Shown: positions 1 through 8,169, counted from the stretch's first letter. The stretch: 34,242 nt of DNA from an uncultured Oscillospiraceae bacterium (GCA_944385665.1 CALWYB010000026.1:1-34242); one strand, 5' to 3'. Numbers and translations are program-made. Notes: generated by a model from the letters alone, not told the origin.

Positions 1-113
1 AGGCCGCCGCCCCCTTTGTGGGGGAGCGCCGCTGCCGAGTATGGCTGTCTTATGACGGGGCAAGAAAATGAGCGCGGTGCTCCCCACCATTTATAAAAGT
101 GAGGGAACGAATA
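1..113 (+). other. Probable 3' end of an upstream gene of the element; frame not determinable
   Basis: Frame 1 is open from the window edge to a stop at 94-96, and frame 3 to a stop at 69-71; either could be the tail of a gene whose body lies outside. A G5/C5 foldback with loop TTTGT is at 10-24. The terminator at 114-141 suggests that a transcription unit ends here. No family could be recognised from these few residues. Confidence 0.25.
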
Positions 114-141
114 GGGGCAGCATCGGAAACGGTGCTGCCCC
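114..141 (+). terminator. Stem-loop terminator with GAAA tetraloop
   Basis: GGGGCAGCA (114-122) pairs with TGCTGCCCC (133-141). The stem continues inward through U-G, C-G and G-C pairs to a GAAA tetraloop (126-129). The following bases are TGTTTGGTTT, a moderate U-tract. It probably closes the unit upstream and separates it from the gene at 207. Confidence 0.6.
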
Positions 142-206
142 TGTTTGGTTTCTCATAGGACAAGTTGGCAATCGCATAAAAATGTTGGAAAGGAGGCGTA
201 TGTTCC

Positions 207-470
207 ATGAACAATCAGCTTAATATCTCGGCGCTGGCAAGCGTTGATATTCAGAAGATGAACAAGGATGAATTGGTGGATGTGAGCGGCCTGGCTCTTG
301 ATCCCGGCGTCCCCCAGGAGCTTCGGGCGGGCTATATCTTAAAAGCAACGGGAAATCCCTACTGTTTCCGCGTAGGCGACTTAGGTGTCAAGCTGGAGTT
401 TCTGGACAGCGCCCCATCCCTACAGGATGCCCTTTCCGACTTCTTTCAGCGGAAAAAGAGCGGACTTTAA
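207..470 (+). CDS. Small ICE-associated protein, DUF6870-like
   Basis: An 87-residue soluble acidic protein with no membrane segment. The central pattern NPYCF-x5-G-x-KLEF followed by a SLQDALSDFF helix, and the N-terminal VDI and LVDVSG elements, resemble the small DUF6870 proteins common in clostridial conjugative elements; this is from memory, not a search. The function of that family is not known. AGGAGG (191-196) lies 10 bases before the ATG. An ATG at 200 nearer the ribosome site opens only a 7-codon frame. It sits 107 bp before the recombinase, a pairing that fits an element-borne accessory or control protein. Confidence 0.7.
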   Translation: MNNQLNISALASVDIQKMNKDELVDVSGLALDPGVPQELRAGYILKATGNPYCFRVGDLGVKLEFLDSAPSLQDALSDFFQRKKSGL

Positions 471-485
471 TCTCTTTCCCAACTT

Positions 486-502
486 CTGGACACTTTGTCC
501 AG
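486..502. repeat. Short perfect hairpin between the small gene and the recombinase
   Basis: CTGGAC (486-491) and GTCCAG (497-502) with loop ACTTT. No U-tract follows. It lies just upstream of the recombinase promoter, so it could be an operator or a weak terminator of the preceding gene; neither can be decided. Confidence 0.35.
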
Positions 503-516
503 AGGTGGAGGCATCC

Positions 517-545
517 TTGTTGTACCCCTGGAGCAGAGGTATAAT
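517..545 (+). promoter_or_regulatory. Candidate sigma-A promoter of the recombinase
   Basis: TTGTTG (517-522), 17-bp spacer, perfect TATAAT (540-545). The start site would fall near 552, about 25 bases before the recombinase ATG at 578 and its AAGGAGG at 566-572. Confidence 0.55.
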
Positions 546-577
546 ATAGGTGTAATGTGATAGGGAAGGAGGCACAC

Positions 578-2260
578 ATGGCACGCAAAAGCCGGGCTAT
601 TGTTGAAACGGTAAAATCACGGATTCGAGTATGGAGAATTGCCATCTATATCCGCCTATCCAAAGAGGACGCTCGGTGCTTAGATGAGTCCGAAAGCGTC
701 ACCAATCAGCGGGCAATCATTGAGGATCATATCGCCGGGTTTAACGACGGCGACGAGTATATGATTGTAGACGAATATGTAGATGACGGCATTTCCGGCA
801 CAACAGATGACGAGCGCGATGACTTCCAGCGGATGCTGGCTGACATTAAACGGGGACGCGTGAACTGCGTAATTGTCAAAGACCTGGCCCGTTCTTTCCG
901 TAATTACAGCGATCAGGGCTATTATTTGGATGACTGGTTCCCCCGGTACAATGTCCGTTTTATTTCTCTATTTCATCAGCCCCTGGACAGCTATAAAGAG
1001 CCCCAAAATATGCGTAGTATTGCGGTTCCCATCCAGGGGGTGCTCAATGAAAACCATTGTGCGGAAACCTCTGACAAGGTGCGGGAGGTATTTGATATGA
1101 AACGCCGCAACGGGGAGCACATCGGCTCCTTCGCGGCCTATGGCTATATCAAAGATCCAAACGACAAAAATGCCTTGGTAGTGGACGAGGAAGCCGCTGC
1201 TGTTGTCCGGGAGATTTTCTCCATGTTTCTGGATGGTATGAGTAAAAATGCCATTGTCCACTATCTCAACGATCACGGCGTTCTCTGTCCCGCCGCCTAC
1301 AAACGGGAACGCCTGGGGCTGAAATACCAAAACCCCAGCATTGATCCTGCGAAACGGCCCTTGTGGTGCGCGATGTCGGTGAGTACCATTTTGAAAAACC
1401 GGATGTACTGCGGGGATATGGTGCAGGGACGTTACCGCATGAAAAGCTACAAGGTGCATATTCAAGAAGTAGTTCCCAAAGATGAATGGTACATTGTTGA
1501 AAACACGCATGAGGCAATTATTGACCGAGACACGTTTGAAAAGGTGCAGCGTCTTTTGAACCGGGACACCCGCACAGGCCCCCAGCAGAAAAAACTGTAT
1601 CTGTTCAGCGGTTTTCTGAAATGTGCTGACTGCGGCAAGGCCATGAGCCGGAGCAAGGTGGGCAGTGTGGTGTACTACTACTGCCGTACTTATAAAGACC
1701 AATCCAAAACAGCTTGCACCAAACATACCATCAAGCATGACCGTTTGGAGGCCGCTGTCCTCTACGCCATTCAGCAGCAGGTCTATCTGGCGGTGAACTA
1801 TACCGAAATCATTGAACGGATCAACCGGGCCCCTTTGGTAAAAAGCCAGTCCAAAAAGCTAATGGATGCCATTGAACAAAAAGAGCGGGAGCTATCGAAA
1901 ATCTCCCGCTACAAGCAATCGATCTATCAGGACTGGAAAGACGGTGAAATCAGTCACTCGGACTACCGCCACATGAAAGAGGACTACGAGCAGCAGGCTC
2001 AGGCTCTGGAGGAAGTGCTGCAAACCCTCCGGGCAGAACAGGCAGAGCTGGAAAACGGCATGGATGCCGAAAACCCGTTCTTAACCGCCTTCCGCCAGTA
2101 TCAGAATATCGACAAGCTGACACGGGATATTCTCATTGAGCTGGTGGATCATATCAAGGTGTATGAGGGCGGTAATATCAGCATTGTGTTCCGCTTTGCT
2201 GACGAGCTGCGCCGGGTCAAAGAGTTTATTGAGCTCAATACCCATAACGAGGCGGTTTGA
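578..2260 (+). CDS. Large serine recombinase (site-specific integrase, TndX/TnpX type)
   Basis: Catalyses excision and integration of the element through a serine-DNA intermediate. The 560 residues show the order of the family: resolvase catalytic domain (about 18-160) with the nucleophile in RLSKED (Ser28), recombinase DNA-binding domain (about 175-330), a zinc ribbon starting FLKCADCGKAMSR with later Cys residues, and a C-terminal coiled coil rich in Glu/Lys/Gln. A GTG at 557 extends the frame by seven codons, but AAGGAGG (566-572) five bases before ATG 578 decides the start. The length is normal and the gene looks intact. It is convergent with, and nearly abuts, the truncated collagen-like gene. 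No separate excisionase is visible here. Confidence 0.93.
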   Translation: MARKSRAIVETVKSRIRVWRIAIYIRLSKEDARCLDESESVTNQRAIIEDHIAGFNDGDEYMIVDEYVDDGISGTTDDERDDFQRMLADIKRGRVNCVIVKDLARSFRNYSDQGYYLDDWFPRYNVRFISLFHQPLDSYKEPQNMRSIAVPIQGVLNENHCAETSDKVREVFDMKRRNGEHIGSFAAYGYIKDPNDKNALVVDEEAAAVVREIFSMFLDGMSKNAIVHYLNDHGVLCPAAYKRERLGLKYQNPSIDPAKRPLWCAMSVSTILKNRMYCGDMVQGRYRMKSYKVHIQEVVPKDEWYIVENTHEAIIDRDTFEKVQRLLNRDTRTGPQQKKLYLFSGFLKCADCGKAMSRSKVGSVVYYYCRTYKDQSKTACTKHTIKHDRLEAAVLYAIQQQVYLAVNYTEIIERINRAPLVKSQSKKLMDAIEQKERELSKISRYKQSIYQDWKDGEISHSDYRHMKEDYEQQAQALEEVLQTLRAEQAELENGMDAENPFLTAFRQYQNIDKLTRDILIELVDHIKVYEGGNISIVFRFADELRRVKEFIELNTHNEAV

Positions 2261-2277
2261 CAAGAAACCGCATTTTT
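2252..2277 (+). terminator. Terminator overlapping the recombinase stop
   Basis: GCGGTTT (2252-2258) pairs with AAACCGC (2265-2271) around a 6-base loop and is followed by ATTTTTA. The 5' arm contains the last recombinase codons and the stop TGA is in the stem and loop. A further ACGGTTTA copy of the arm follows at 2282-2289. Confidence 0.65.
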
Positions 2278-2286
2278 ACAGACGGT

Positions 2287-2925
2287 TTACTTTCCTATAT
2301 AAAGCGCCCCGGTGGGGCCAGTTGCACCGGCGGTACCAGCAGGACCGGTGGGACCGGTTGCACCAGTAGGACCAGTGGGGCCGGTTGCACCAGCAGTACC
2401 GGAAGGGCCAGTAGGGCCGGTTGCACCAGCAGTACCGGAAGGACCAGTTGGACCAGTTGCACCAGCGGCGCCGGCAGGACCAGTAGGACCAGTTGCGCCA
2501 GCAGTACCGACAGGACCGGTGGGACCCGTTGCACCAGCAGGACCAGTGGGACCCGTTGCGCCAGCAGGACCGGTGGGGCCGGTAGGCCCAGTTGCGCCAG
2601 TGGGACCGGTTACACCAACTGGCCCGGAGATACCCTGAGGCCCGGTCGGTCCAGTGGAACCGTCTGGGCCGGGATAGCCCTGAGGGCCTGTGGGTCCCAT
2701 GGGTCCGGTAGGACCGGGTGCCCCCGTGGGACCGGAAGTACCAGTAGGCCCAGTTGCCCCAGCCGGTCCGGTGGCCCCGGTCGGTCCGGTGGGACCGGGA
2801 CAGCAGGGAGGACAGGGCGGCGGACAAGGAGGCGGACACTGGGCCGGCTGCTTGCAGCCGGTGAGATAGGCCACCACCTCGCCCTGTCTGCCCCACCCGC
2901 TCTGAGAGGGATAATAATGATTCAT
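2287..2925 (-). CDS. Collagen-like Gly-X-Y repeat protein, probably truncated at its C-terminus by the mobile element
   Basis: A 212-residue protein. Residues 1-43 are a polar head ending in a Cys/Pro run ([13 protein letters not shown]). From residue 44, about 54 uninterrupted Gly-X-Y triplets follow, mostly GPT, GAT and GPA, then an abrupt ALYIGK and stop. BclA-like exosporium collagens of Bacillus and Clostridioides end in a globular trimerisation domain; none is present. The last triplet ends where the recombinase element begins, so the six end residues are probably encoded by inserted DNA. The ATG (2923-2925) is chosen because AAGAGGA lies just upstream and the head is in frame; longer frames run through the opposing dehydrogenase gene. 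It is probably a spore-surface or adhesive protein, now damaged. It may also be a natural short form. Confidence 0.75.
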   Translation of the reverse strand: MNHYYPSQSGWGRQGEVVAYLTGCKQPAQCPPPCPPPCPPCCPGPTGPTGATGPAGATGPTGTSGPTGAPGPTGPMGPTGPQGYPGPDGSTGPTGPQGISGPVGVTGPTGATGPTGPTGPAGATGPTGPAGATGPTGPVGTAGATGPTGPAGAAGATGPTGPSGTAGATGPTGPSGTAGATGPTGPTGATGPTGPAGTAGATGPTGALYIGK

Positions 2926-2971
2926 GGCAAGTTCCTCTTTCCGAAAAACTGTGGCTATGCCACGGTCCATC

Positions 2972-3000
2972 CTATGCAGTGGAATGGAAAATGTCCCGAG
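2972..3000 (-). promoter_or_regulatory. Weak candidate sigma-K promoter of the collagen-like gene
   Basis: Reading the minus strand, an AC element is followed after 16 bases by CATA-GGA-TG, one mismatch from the sigma-K pattern AC-N16-CATAnnnTA. Collagen-like exosporium genes are typically sigma-K dependent in spore formers. The pattern is short, so chance occurrence is quite possible. A small dyad GTGGC-TAT-GCCAC (2951-2963) lies between it and the gene. Confidence 0.25.
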
Positions 3001-3005
3001 ACACC

Positions 3006-3034
3006 TTGCCGGGAAGGGGAGGATGTGGTAGATT
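3006..3034 (+). promoter_or_regulatory. Candidate promoter of the alcohol dehydrogenase
   Basis: TTGCCG (3006-3011), 17-bp spacer, TAGATT (3029-3034). Each hexamer has four of six consensus bases. The predicted start is about 30 bases before the ATG at 3070. Confidence 0.35.
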
Positions 3035-3069
3035 TTTAACAGAAATGAAACCGACAAGGAGGAGTTCCC

Positions 3070-4257
3070 ATGCACGCATTTACCTTTTGCCTTCCCACTC
3101 AGATCGTATTTGGACCCGGTACCGAGGCGGAGACCGGCAAGCAGATCGTCCAGCATGGCGGCCACCGGGTGTTGGTGGTATACGGTGGACAGAGCGCGGT
3201 GCGTAGTGGATTGATCGCCAAGGTACAGCAGGTGTTGACTGCGGCCGGGCTGGAGCAGGAGACCTTTGGAGGAATCCACCCCAATCCCCGGCTCTTCCAG
3301 GTCCGGGAGGGCGTGGAGAAGGCCAAAGCCATGGGGGCGGACTTTATCCTGGCGGTGGGCGGCGGCAGTGTGATTGATGCCTCCAAGGCCATCGCCCTGG
3401 GCGTAGCCAACCCGGAGGCTGACCTGTGGGACTTCTGGCTGAGAAAGAAGCCCGTGGAGCAGATGCTTCCTGTGGGCGTGGTGCTCACCATCTCCGCTGC
3501 CGGCAGCGAGACCAGCGACTCCGCGGTCCTCACCCGGGACGACACTCTGGAGAAGCGCGGACTGAGCAGCCAGCTCTTCCGGCCCCGCTTTGCGGTGATG
3601 GACCCGGAGCTCACCTACACTCTGCCCCCCTATCAGATCGCCTGCGGTGTGGTGGATATGATGATGCACACCCTGGACCGGTACTTTACCTCCGTGACTG
3701 ACAACACCCTTACCGATGAGATTGCAGAGGGTGTGCTGCGCAATGCGGTGCGCTGGGGCAAGAAAGCCGTCTCCAACCCCAGGGACTACCAGGCCATGAG
3801 CGAACTGATGTGGACGGGAAGCATCTCCCACAACGACCTCACCGGCCTGGGCGCACCCAAGGACTTTGCGCCCCATCAGCTGGGCCATGAGCTCAGCGCC
3901 AAGTTTGACTGCGCCCACGGGGCGTCCCTGTCTGCCATGTGGGGCAGCTGGGCCGCCTACTGCTGGAAACAGAACCCGTCCCGTTTTGCCCAGCTGGGCG
4001 TAAAGGTGTGGGGATTTGACTTGAATGGGGGCAGCATCGAAGATCTGGCCCAGCAGGCTATTATGCAGACGGTGGACTACTTCCGCGCTCTGGGCATGCC
4101 CACTTGCCTGAGTGAGCTGGGCTGCCCCATCCAGACCGAGGAAGAGCTTCAGGAGCTGGCCCGCCGGTGTACCTTCTACGGAGCCAGGACCATCGGCTCC
4201 TTCCGGGTGCTGGGCTATGAGGATATCCTGGCCATCTACCGCATGGCCAACCACTAA
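3070..4257 (+). CDS. Iron-containing alcohol dehydrogenase, YqhD / butanol dehydrogenase type
   Basis: Interconverts aldehydes and primary alcohols with NAD(P)H in the cytoplasm. The 395 residues match the usual family length. The nucleotide-binding N-domain has YGGQS (38-42) and GGGSVID (97-103). The helical iron-binding domain supplies Asp196, His200, His269 and His283 in [14 protein letters not shown] and CAHG, so the metal site is complete. The YGG-x-S start is like the NADPH-preferring YqhD/BdhA branch. AAGGAGG (3056-3062) lies 7 bases before ATG 3070. Glycerol kinase follows after 62 bp, so a role in disposing of reducing power from glycerol (1,3-propanediol or ethanol formation) is conceivable, but no dehydratase is in view and the substrate is unknown. 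Confidence 0.93.
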   Translation: MHAFTFCLPTQIVFGPGTEAETGKQIVQHGGHRVLVVYGGQSAVRSGLIAKVQQVLTAAGLEQETFGGIHPNPRLFQVREGVEKAKAMGADFILAVGGGSVIDASKAIALGVANPEADLWDFWLRKKPVEQMLPVGVVLTISAAGSETSDSAVLTRDDTLEKRGLSSQLFRPRFAVMDPELTYTLPPYQIACGVVDMMMHTLDRYFTSVTDNTLTDEIAEGVLRNAVRWGKKAVSNPRDYQAMSELMWTGSISHNDLTGLGAPKDFAPHQLGHELSAKFDCAHGASLSAMWGSWAAYCWKQNPSRFAQLGVKVWGFDLNGGSIEDLAQQAIMQTVDYFRALGMPTCLSELGCPIQTEEELQELARRCTFYGARTIGSFRVLGYEDILAIYRMANH

Positions 4258-4260
4258 ACC

Positions 4261-4289
4261 TTTACACGGCCCGTCTTTTCTGGCATAAT
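4261..4289 (+). promoter_or_regulatory. Strong candidate sigma-A promoter of glpK
   Basis: TTTACA (4261-4266), 17-bp spacer, CATAAT (4284-4289): five of six matches in each hexamer. It lies just after the dehydrogenase stop, giving a leader of about 24 bases to ATG 4320 with AGGAGG at 4308-4313. Thus glpK can be expressed separately from the upstream gene. Confidence 0.65.
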
Positions 4290-4319
4290 GGAAAAAACCA
4301 TTCGTTCAGGAGGCGTGCT

Positions 4320-5816
4320 ATGAAGCAATATGTCATCGCCCTGGACCAGGGGACCACCAGCAGCCGCTGCATCCTCTTTGACCGGGAACAGAATATCGTA
4401 GGCGTAGCCCAGCGGGAATTTACCCAGATCTATCCCAAGCCCGGCTGGGTGGAGCAGGACCCCATGGAGATCTGGTCCAGCCAGTCCTCGGTGCTCACCG
4501 AGGTGCTGGCTCAGACCGGAATTACTCCTGGGGAGGTGGCCGCCATCGGCATCACAAACCAGCGGGAGACCACCATCGTCTGGGACAAGACCACCGGACG
4601 CCCCATCTACAACGCCATCGTCTGGCAGTGCCGCCGTACCGCACCCCTGTGTGAGGAACTGAAGGCGGATGGAGCCTTTTCCGACTACATCAAGGAGCAC
4701 ACCGGCCTGCTCATCGACGCCTACTTCTCCGCCACCAAGCTCAAGTGGATTTTAGACCACGTGGAAGGAGCCCGGGAGCGGGCCAAAGCGGGGGAGCTGC
4801 TGTTCGGCACGGTGGACTCCTGGCTGGTGTGGAAGCTGACCGGCGGGAAGGCCCATGTTACCGACTACACCAATGCCAGCCGTACCATGCTCTTTGACAT
4901 TCAGAATCTATGCTGGGACCAGGAGATCTGCCGCCGGCTGGACATCCCTATGGAGATGCTGCCTCAGGTGTGTTCCTCCAGCCAGGTGTACGGCTATGCC
5001 AACCTCCAGGGGCTGGAGGTGCCCATTGCAGGTATTGCAGGGGACCAGCAGGCCGCCCTCTTCGGTCAGGGCTGTTTCCACCCCGGCGAGGCCAAAAATA
5101 CTTATGGGACCGGCTGCTTTCTGCTGATGAATACCGGGGAGCAACTGTGCCGCAGTGAAAACGGCCTGCTCACCACCATTGCCATCGGTCTGGGCGGCAA
5201 GGTGCAGTATGCCCTGGAGGGCTCTGTGTTTGTAGGCGGGGCGGTGATTCAGTGGATCCGGGACGAACTGCGCTTCATTTCGGAGTCCCGGGATGCGGAG
5301 TACTACGCCTCCAAGGTGCCTGACACGGGCGGGGTGTACTTGGTGCCCGCCTTTACCGGCCTGGGTGCCCCCTACTGGGACATGTATGCCCGGGGCGCTC
5401 TGGTGGGACTGACCCGGGGTACCAACCGGGACCACATTATCCGGGCGGCTCAGGAGTCTATTGCCTATCAGAGCTGGGATCTGGTGGACGCCATGGAGAA
5501 GGACACCGGCATCCCCCTCAGCGTTCTCAACGCCGATGGGGGAGCCAGCCGGGACAAATTTTTGATGCAGTTCCAGGCGGACATTCTCCATAAGCCGGTG
5601 CGCCGCCCGGTGATCCGGGAGACAACCGCTCTGGGTGCCGCCCTGCTGGCCGGACTGGCCGCCGGGGTTTGGAGCAGCCAGGAGGAGGTCAAAAGCCGGA
5701 TGAAGACGGACCGTCTGTATGAGCCGGCCATGGACCAGGCCAAGCGGCAGAAGCTGCTGCGGGGCTGGCACAAGGCGGTGGGCCGCAGCCTGGACTGGGC
5801 GGAGCCGGAGGAATAA
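4320..5816 (+). CDS. glpK: Glycerol kinase
   Basis: Phosphorylates glycerol to sn-glycerol 3-phosphate with ATP, trapping it in the cell; FGGY family. The 498 residues are the expected length. The N-terminal ATP-binding motif [10 protein letters not shown], the glycerol-site GWVEQDP and NQRETT segments, the WQCRRTA motif, and the C-terminal GLGAPYWD and NADGGAS motifs are all present, so the enzyme looks fully functional. AGGAGG is 6 bases before the ATG. It is followed after 18 bp by a small gene probably in the same transcript. The glycerophosphodiesterase on the opposite strand (6133) would feed the same glycerol phosphate pool. Confidence 0.98.
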   Translation: MKQYVIALDQGTTSSRCILFDREQNIVGVAQREFTQIYPKPGWVEQDPMEIWSSQSSVLTEVLAQTGITPGEVAAIGITNQRETTIVWDKTTGRPIYNAIVWQCRRTAPLCEELKADGAFSDYIKEHTGLLIDAYFSATKLKWILDHVEGARERAKAGELLFGTVDSWLVWKLTGGKAHVTDYTNASRTMLFDIQNLCWDQEICRRLDIPMEMLPQVCSSSQVYGYANLQGLEVPIAGIAGDQQAALFGQGCFHPGEAKNTYGTGCFLLMNTGEQLCRSENGLLTTIAIGLGGKVQYALEGSVFVGGAVIQWIRDELRFISESRDAEYYASKVPDTGGVYLVPAFTGLGAPYWDMYARGALVGLTRGTNRDHIIRAAQESIAYQSWDLVDAMEKDTGIPLSVLNADGGASRDKFLMQFQADILHKPVRRPVIRETTALGAALLAGLAAGVWSSQEEVKSRMKTDRLYEPAMDQAKRQKLLRGWHKAVGRSLDWAEPEE

Positions 5817-5834
5817 CAACACGGAGGCAGGATT

Positions 5835-6089
5835 TTGAGCGAGATTTTTATTCCCACGATGCTGTTTTGGGAAAATGGAAATACCTGGTATGGAAGCCTG
5901 GGCAATACCCGCTTTTACATTGCCCCCCAGGAGGAGCAGCTCCATGTGCAGCTGTGGCGAGGGCCGCTGACCAAGGAACTGAGCCAGATCGAGGAGGAGA
6001 CCGACTTCCCCCTCAGCGAGGAGGGTCTGGCGGAGATGACTGCTTGGCTGGAGAAGCGCAGCGCCGAAATGAACCAAAGCAAAGCGTAA
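5835..6089 (+). CDS. Small protein of unknown function downstream of glpK, TTG start
   Basis: An 84-residue soluble acidic protein, rich in Trp and aromatic residues in its first half (FWENGNTWYGS, FYIAP, LWRGPL) and with a Glu-rich helical C-terminus. No family recognised. The start is TTG (5835-5837), chosen because GGAGG (5823-5827) is 7 bases upstream; the only early in-frame ATG would remove the first eight residues and has no ribosome site. It follows glpK by 18 bp and precedes the shared terminator, so it is the last gene of that unit. A link to glycerol metabolism is only positional. Confidence 0.75.
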   Translation: MSEIFIPTMLFWENGNTWYGSLGNTRFYIAPQEEQLHVQLWRGPLTKELSQIEEETDFPLSEEGLAEMTAWLEKRSAEMNQSKA

Positions 6090-6093
6090 AAAA

Positions 6094-6124
6094 CAGAGCC
6101 GTTGGAGAAACTCCAACGGCTCTG
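6094..6124. terminator. Bidirectional terminator between the glpK unit and the glycerophosphodiesterase
   Basis: A 14-bp perfect stem, 6094-6107 with 6111-6124, around AAA. On the plus strand TCTTTG follows; on the minus strand the stem is followed by TTTTTTACG, so it is stronger for the minus-strand gene ending at 6133. Confidence 0.88.
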
Positions 6125-6132
6125 TCTTTGCC

Positions 6133-6999
6133 TTATGCGGTTTTTTTCTGCGCCCATATTGGGGCACGTCTGGGAGGCTGGAAGCCCTCGAAGATGACCG
6201 AGAACCCCTCACGCTCCAGCTGTTCCATCTCCCGGGGACTGCGCACCGTCCAGCCGAACATCTTCAGACGGTGGAGTTTGCGGCACATCCAGACCGAGAG
6301 CACCCGGCGGTGCTCCTGACGGAAGGAAATGAAGTCGGGGCGGGTGAGGAAGTTGGAGAGCAGGTTGGTCATGGCAAAGGCCTGCCAGGCCTTCAGCTCA
6401 CCCCGGCAGCGCCAGAAGTTCTCCGACAGCTGCCCCCGGCAGATGTCGGGGCGGTGGCGGGCCAGCCAGAACAGCACGCCGGGGTGGAAGGACTCGATGC
6501 AGTAGTTCACCCGGTAGCGATCCAGGGTGTGCACGGTCTCCTCCACCAATTTTTTAACGTCGAAATAGTCCGCTTTCAGTTCCACCAGCAGGGGAGGACC
6601 GTCCTGAAAGACCTCCAGGACCTCCTCCAGCAGAGGGATCTGCTCCTGGGTCCCCTCCAGACGGTACTGCTTGAGCTGGGGCACGGTGAGCTGCTCCACG
6701 ATCACGTCGGCGCCGGCCGTGCGCAGAAGGCTCTTGTCGTGGATGACGGCCAGGCGTCCATCCTTGGTGAGGTGGACGTCCAGCTCCACGCCGCAGCCCA
6801 GAGCGCGGGCACGGCGGAAGGCAGCCAGGGAATTTTCCGGAATGCCCCGGGCGGGGTCATACAGTCCCCGGTGGGCGTAGCGAAACCGGCGCAGCACGCT
6901 CCACTTAGGATGGTTGCGGCGTCCCCGGGTTGCAAAGACCCAAAAGGCGATCAGAGCGACCGGAGTACAAAGCGCCGCAACGGCGGCAAAAAAACCCAT
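6133..6999 (-). CDS. Membrane-anchored glycerophosphodiester phosphodiesterase family protein
   Basis: Hydrolyses glycerophosphodiesters (deacylated phospholipids) to an alcohol and glycerol 3-phosphate. The 288 residues begin with one hydrophobic helix (about 3-24) followed by positive residues, which would place the catalytic domain at the membrane. The TIM-barrel domain shows the GDPD hallmarks: AHRG, the ENSLAAF motif, VELDVHLTKDG and VIHD carrying the metal and acid/base residues, LLVELK, and SFHPGVL. It ends normally at about 280. AAGGAGGAG is close before the ATG. Its own promoter lies at 7051-7079 and the shared hairpin at 6094 terminates it. It faces glpK tail to tail, matching a shared glycerol phosphate supply. 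Confidence 0.92.
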   Translation of the reverse strand: MGFFAAVAALCTPVALIAFWVFATRGRRNHPKWSVLRRFRYAHRGLYDPARGIPENSLAAFRRARALGCGVELDVHLTKDGRLAVIHDKSLLRTAGADVIVEQLTVPQLKQYRLEGTQEQIPLLEEVLEVFQDGPPLLVELKADYFDVKKLVEETVHTLDRYRVNYCIESFHPGVLFWLARHRPDICRGQLSENFWRCRGELKAWQAFAMTNLLSNFLTRPDFISFRQEHRRVLSVWMCRKLHRLKMFGWTVRSPREMEQLEREGFSVIFEGFQPPRRAPIWAQKKTA

Positions 7000-7050
7000 T
7001 GGAATCTCCTCCTTGCCAGGATGGGTCCTCCCAAAACTCTCTCTCTTTTT

Positions 7051-7079
7051 ATTCTAACATTCCCCATATCGGGTGTAAA
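7051..7079 (-). promoter_or_regulatory. Candidate sigma-A promoter of the glycerophosphodiesterase
   Basis: On the minus strand, TTTACA (7079-7074), 17-bp spacer, TAGAAT (7056-7051): five of six matches in each. The start would be near 7044, 45 bases before the ATG. It sits directly after the stop of the aldo/keto reductase gene, where no strong terminator is seen. Confidence 0.6.
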
Positions 7080-7111
7080 GTGACAATCCGGTATCGGAAG
7101 AGAGAGAAATC

Positions 7112-8134
7112 TCAGCCCTTGCTGGCCTCCAGCACCTTCCAATAGTTGTCGTAGTTCTCTTTCAGCAGGCGGGGAGTGTCCAGGCCGTAGGGGCACTTGG
7201 AGCTGCAATGGTTGCAGTGCAGGCAGGTTTCGATCTTCTTCATTTCCTTCTGCCACTCTTCCGTGAGCCAACCGGCGGCGGGGGCGCGGCGGAGCATGAG
7301 GGACATGCGGGCGCAGTCGTTGATCTTGATGCCCATGGGGCAGGGCATGCAGTAGCCGCAGCCCCGGCAGAAGTCGCCGGAGAGTTCCTTGCGGTCATGG
7401 TCGATGACGGCCTGCCGCTCCGCCGTCATGGCGGGGGCCTCTTGGATGCAGGAGAGGAACTGGTCCAGCTCCCACTGGTGCTGCACGCCCCAGATGGGCA
7501 GAACGGTGGGCTGCTGCTCCATAAAGGCAGCGGCCACCAGGCCGTCCCGGATGAGGCCGCCGGCCAGCCCCTTCATAGCGATAAAGCCCATATCGGCCGC
7601 CTTACACTTGTCCACCAGCTCCTGCTCCTGGGGACCGGCCAGGTAGCTGTAAGGGAACTGGAGGGTCTCGTAGAGTCCGGAGTCAATGGCCTCGTGGGCC
7701 ACGGCCAGGCGGTGGTTGGTGATGGCGATGTGGCGGATCTTGCCCTGCTTTTTAGCCTCCAGGGCGGCGTCGTACAGGCCATCCTCTCCGCCGGGCTTGG
7801 GGCAGAAGGCGGGGTTATGGAACTGGTAGACGTCGATGTAGTCGGTCTGGAGCATACGCAGGCTCTGCTCCAGGTCCTTCCACATGCCCTCGGCGGTAGT
7901 GGCGCCGGTTTTGGTGGCGATGAATACCTTGTCCCGCATGCCGGCAAAGGCGGCGCCCACCTTCTCCTCACTGTCCGAGTAGGCCCGGGCGGTGTCAAAG
8001 TAGTTCATGCCGCCGTCGTAGGCGCGGCGAAGCAGCGATACGGCATCCTCCTTGGAGATGCGCTGAATGGGCAGGCAGCCAAAGGCCTGCTTCTGCGCTT
8101 GAATGCCTGTTTTTCCCAGTGTGACAAATGCCAT
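7112..8134 (-). CDS. Aldo/keto reductase with C-terminal 4Fe-4S ferredoxin domain
   Basis: A cytoplasmic oxidoreductase of the anaerobe-type AKR fusion group; physiological substrate unknown. The 340 residues hold a (beta/alpha)8 domain (1-235) with the AKR tetrad Asp47, Tyr52, Lys75 and His106. Two Cys clusters follow: CRGCGYCMPCPMG (256-268) and CLHCNHCSSKCPYG (304-317), the usual pattern for two 4Fe-4S clusters. The Fe-S domain implies electron transfer to or from ferredoxin rather than simple NADPH use. AGGAGGAGG precedes the ATG. It appears to be a single gene, with its own promoter upstream and the next promoter starting right after it. Confidence 0.95.
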   Translation of the reverse strand: MAFVTLGKTGIQAQKQAFGCLPIQRISKEDAVSLLRRAYDGGMNYFDTARAYSDSEEKVGAAFAGMRDKVFIATKTGATTAEGMWKDLEQSLRMLQTDYIDVYQFHNPAFCPKPGGEDGLYDAALEAKKQGKIRHIAITNHRLAVAHEAIDSGLYETLQFPYSYLAGPQEQELVDKCKAADMGFIAMKGLAGGLIRDGLVAAAFMEQQPTVLPIWGVQHQWELDQFLSCIQEAPAMTAERQAVIDHDRKELSGDFCRGCGYCMPCPMGIKINDCARMSLMLRRAPAAGWLTEEWQKEMKKIETCLHCNHCSSKCPYGLDTPRLLKENYDNYWKVLEASKG

Positions 8135-8169
8135 AGTAACGTCCTCCTCCTAGGCGCTTTCTTGTCTCT

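Larger units (their letters stand above)
1..2306. mobile_element. End of an integrated element carrying a large serine recombinase (partial)
   Basis: The stretch holds a small protein like those of clostridial integrative conjugative elements and a large serine recombinase transcribed outward, the arrangement known from the tndX end of Tn5397. Its coding sequence is visibly less G+C-rich than the genes after 3000. The boundary is put at about 2302-2310 because the Gly-X-Y codons of the opposing collagen-like gene stop there. The left side runs out of the window, so the element's size and cargo are unknown. The exact end is inferred, not seen as a defined att site. Confidence 0.6.

Noticed and set aside
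68-226. Open frame of about 50 codons from ATG 68 on the plus strand
   Set aside because: It runs through the terminator hairpin at 114-141 and overlaps the start of the gene at 207; no ribosome site of quality and no recognisable sequence.
2257-3039. Long Arg/Ser/Gly/Thr-rich plus-strand frame and other frames across the collagen-like gene
   Set aside because: They are mirror products of the Gly-X-Y repeat codons, without ribosome sites; the minus-strand frame has a sensible head and start.
2926-4254. N-terminal extension of the collagen-like frame through the alcohol dehydrogenase
   Set aside because: It is antisense to a clear enzyme gene; the true start is ATG 2925 with its own ribosome site.
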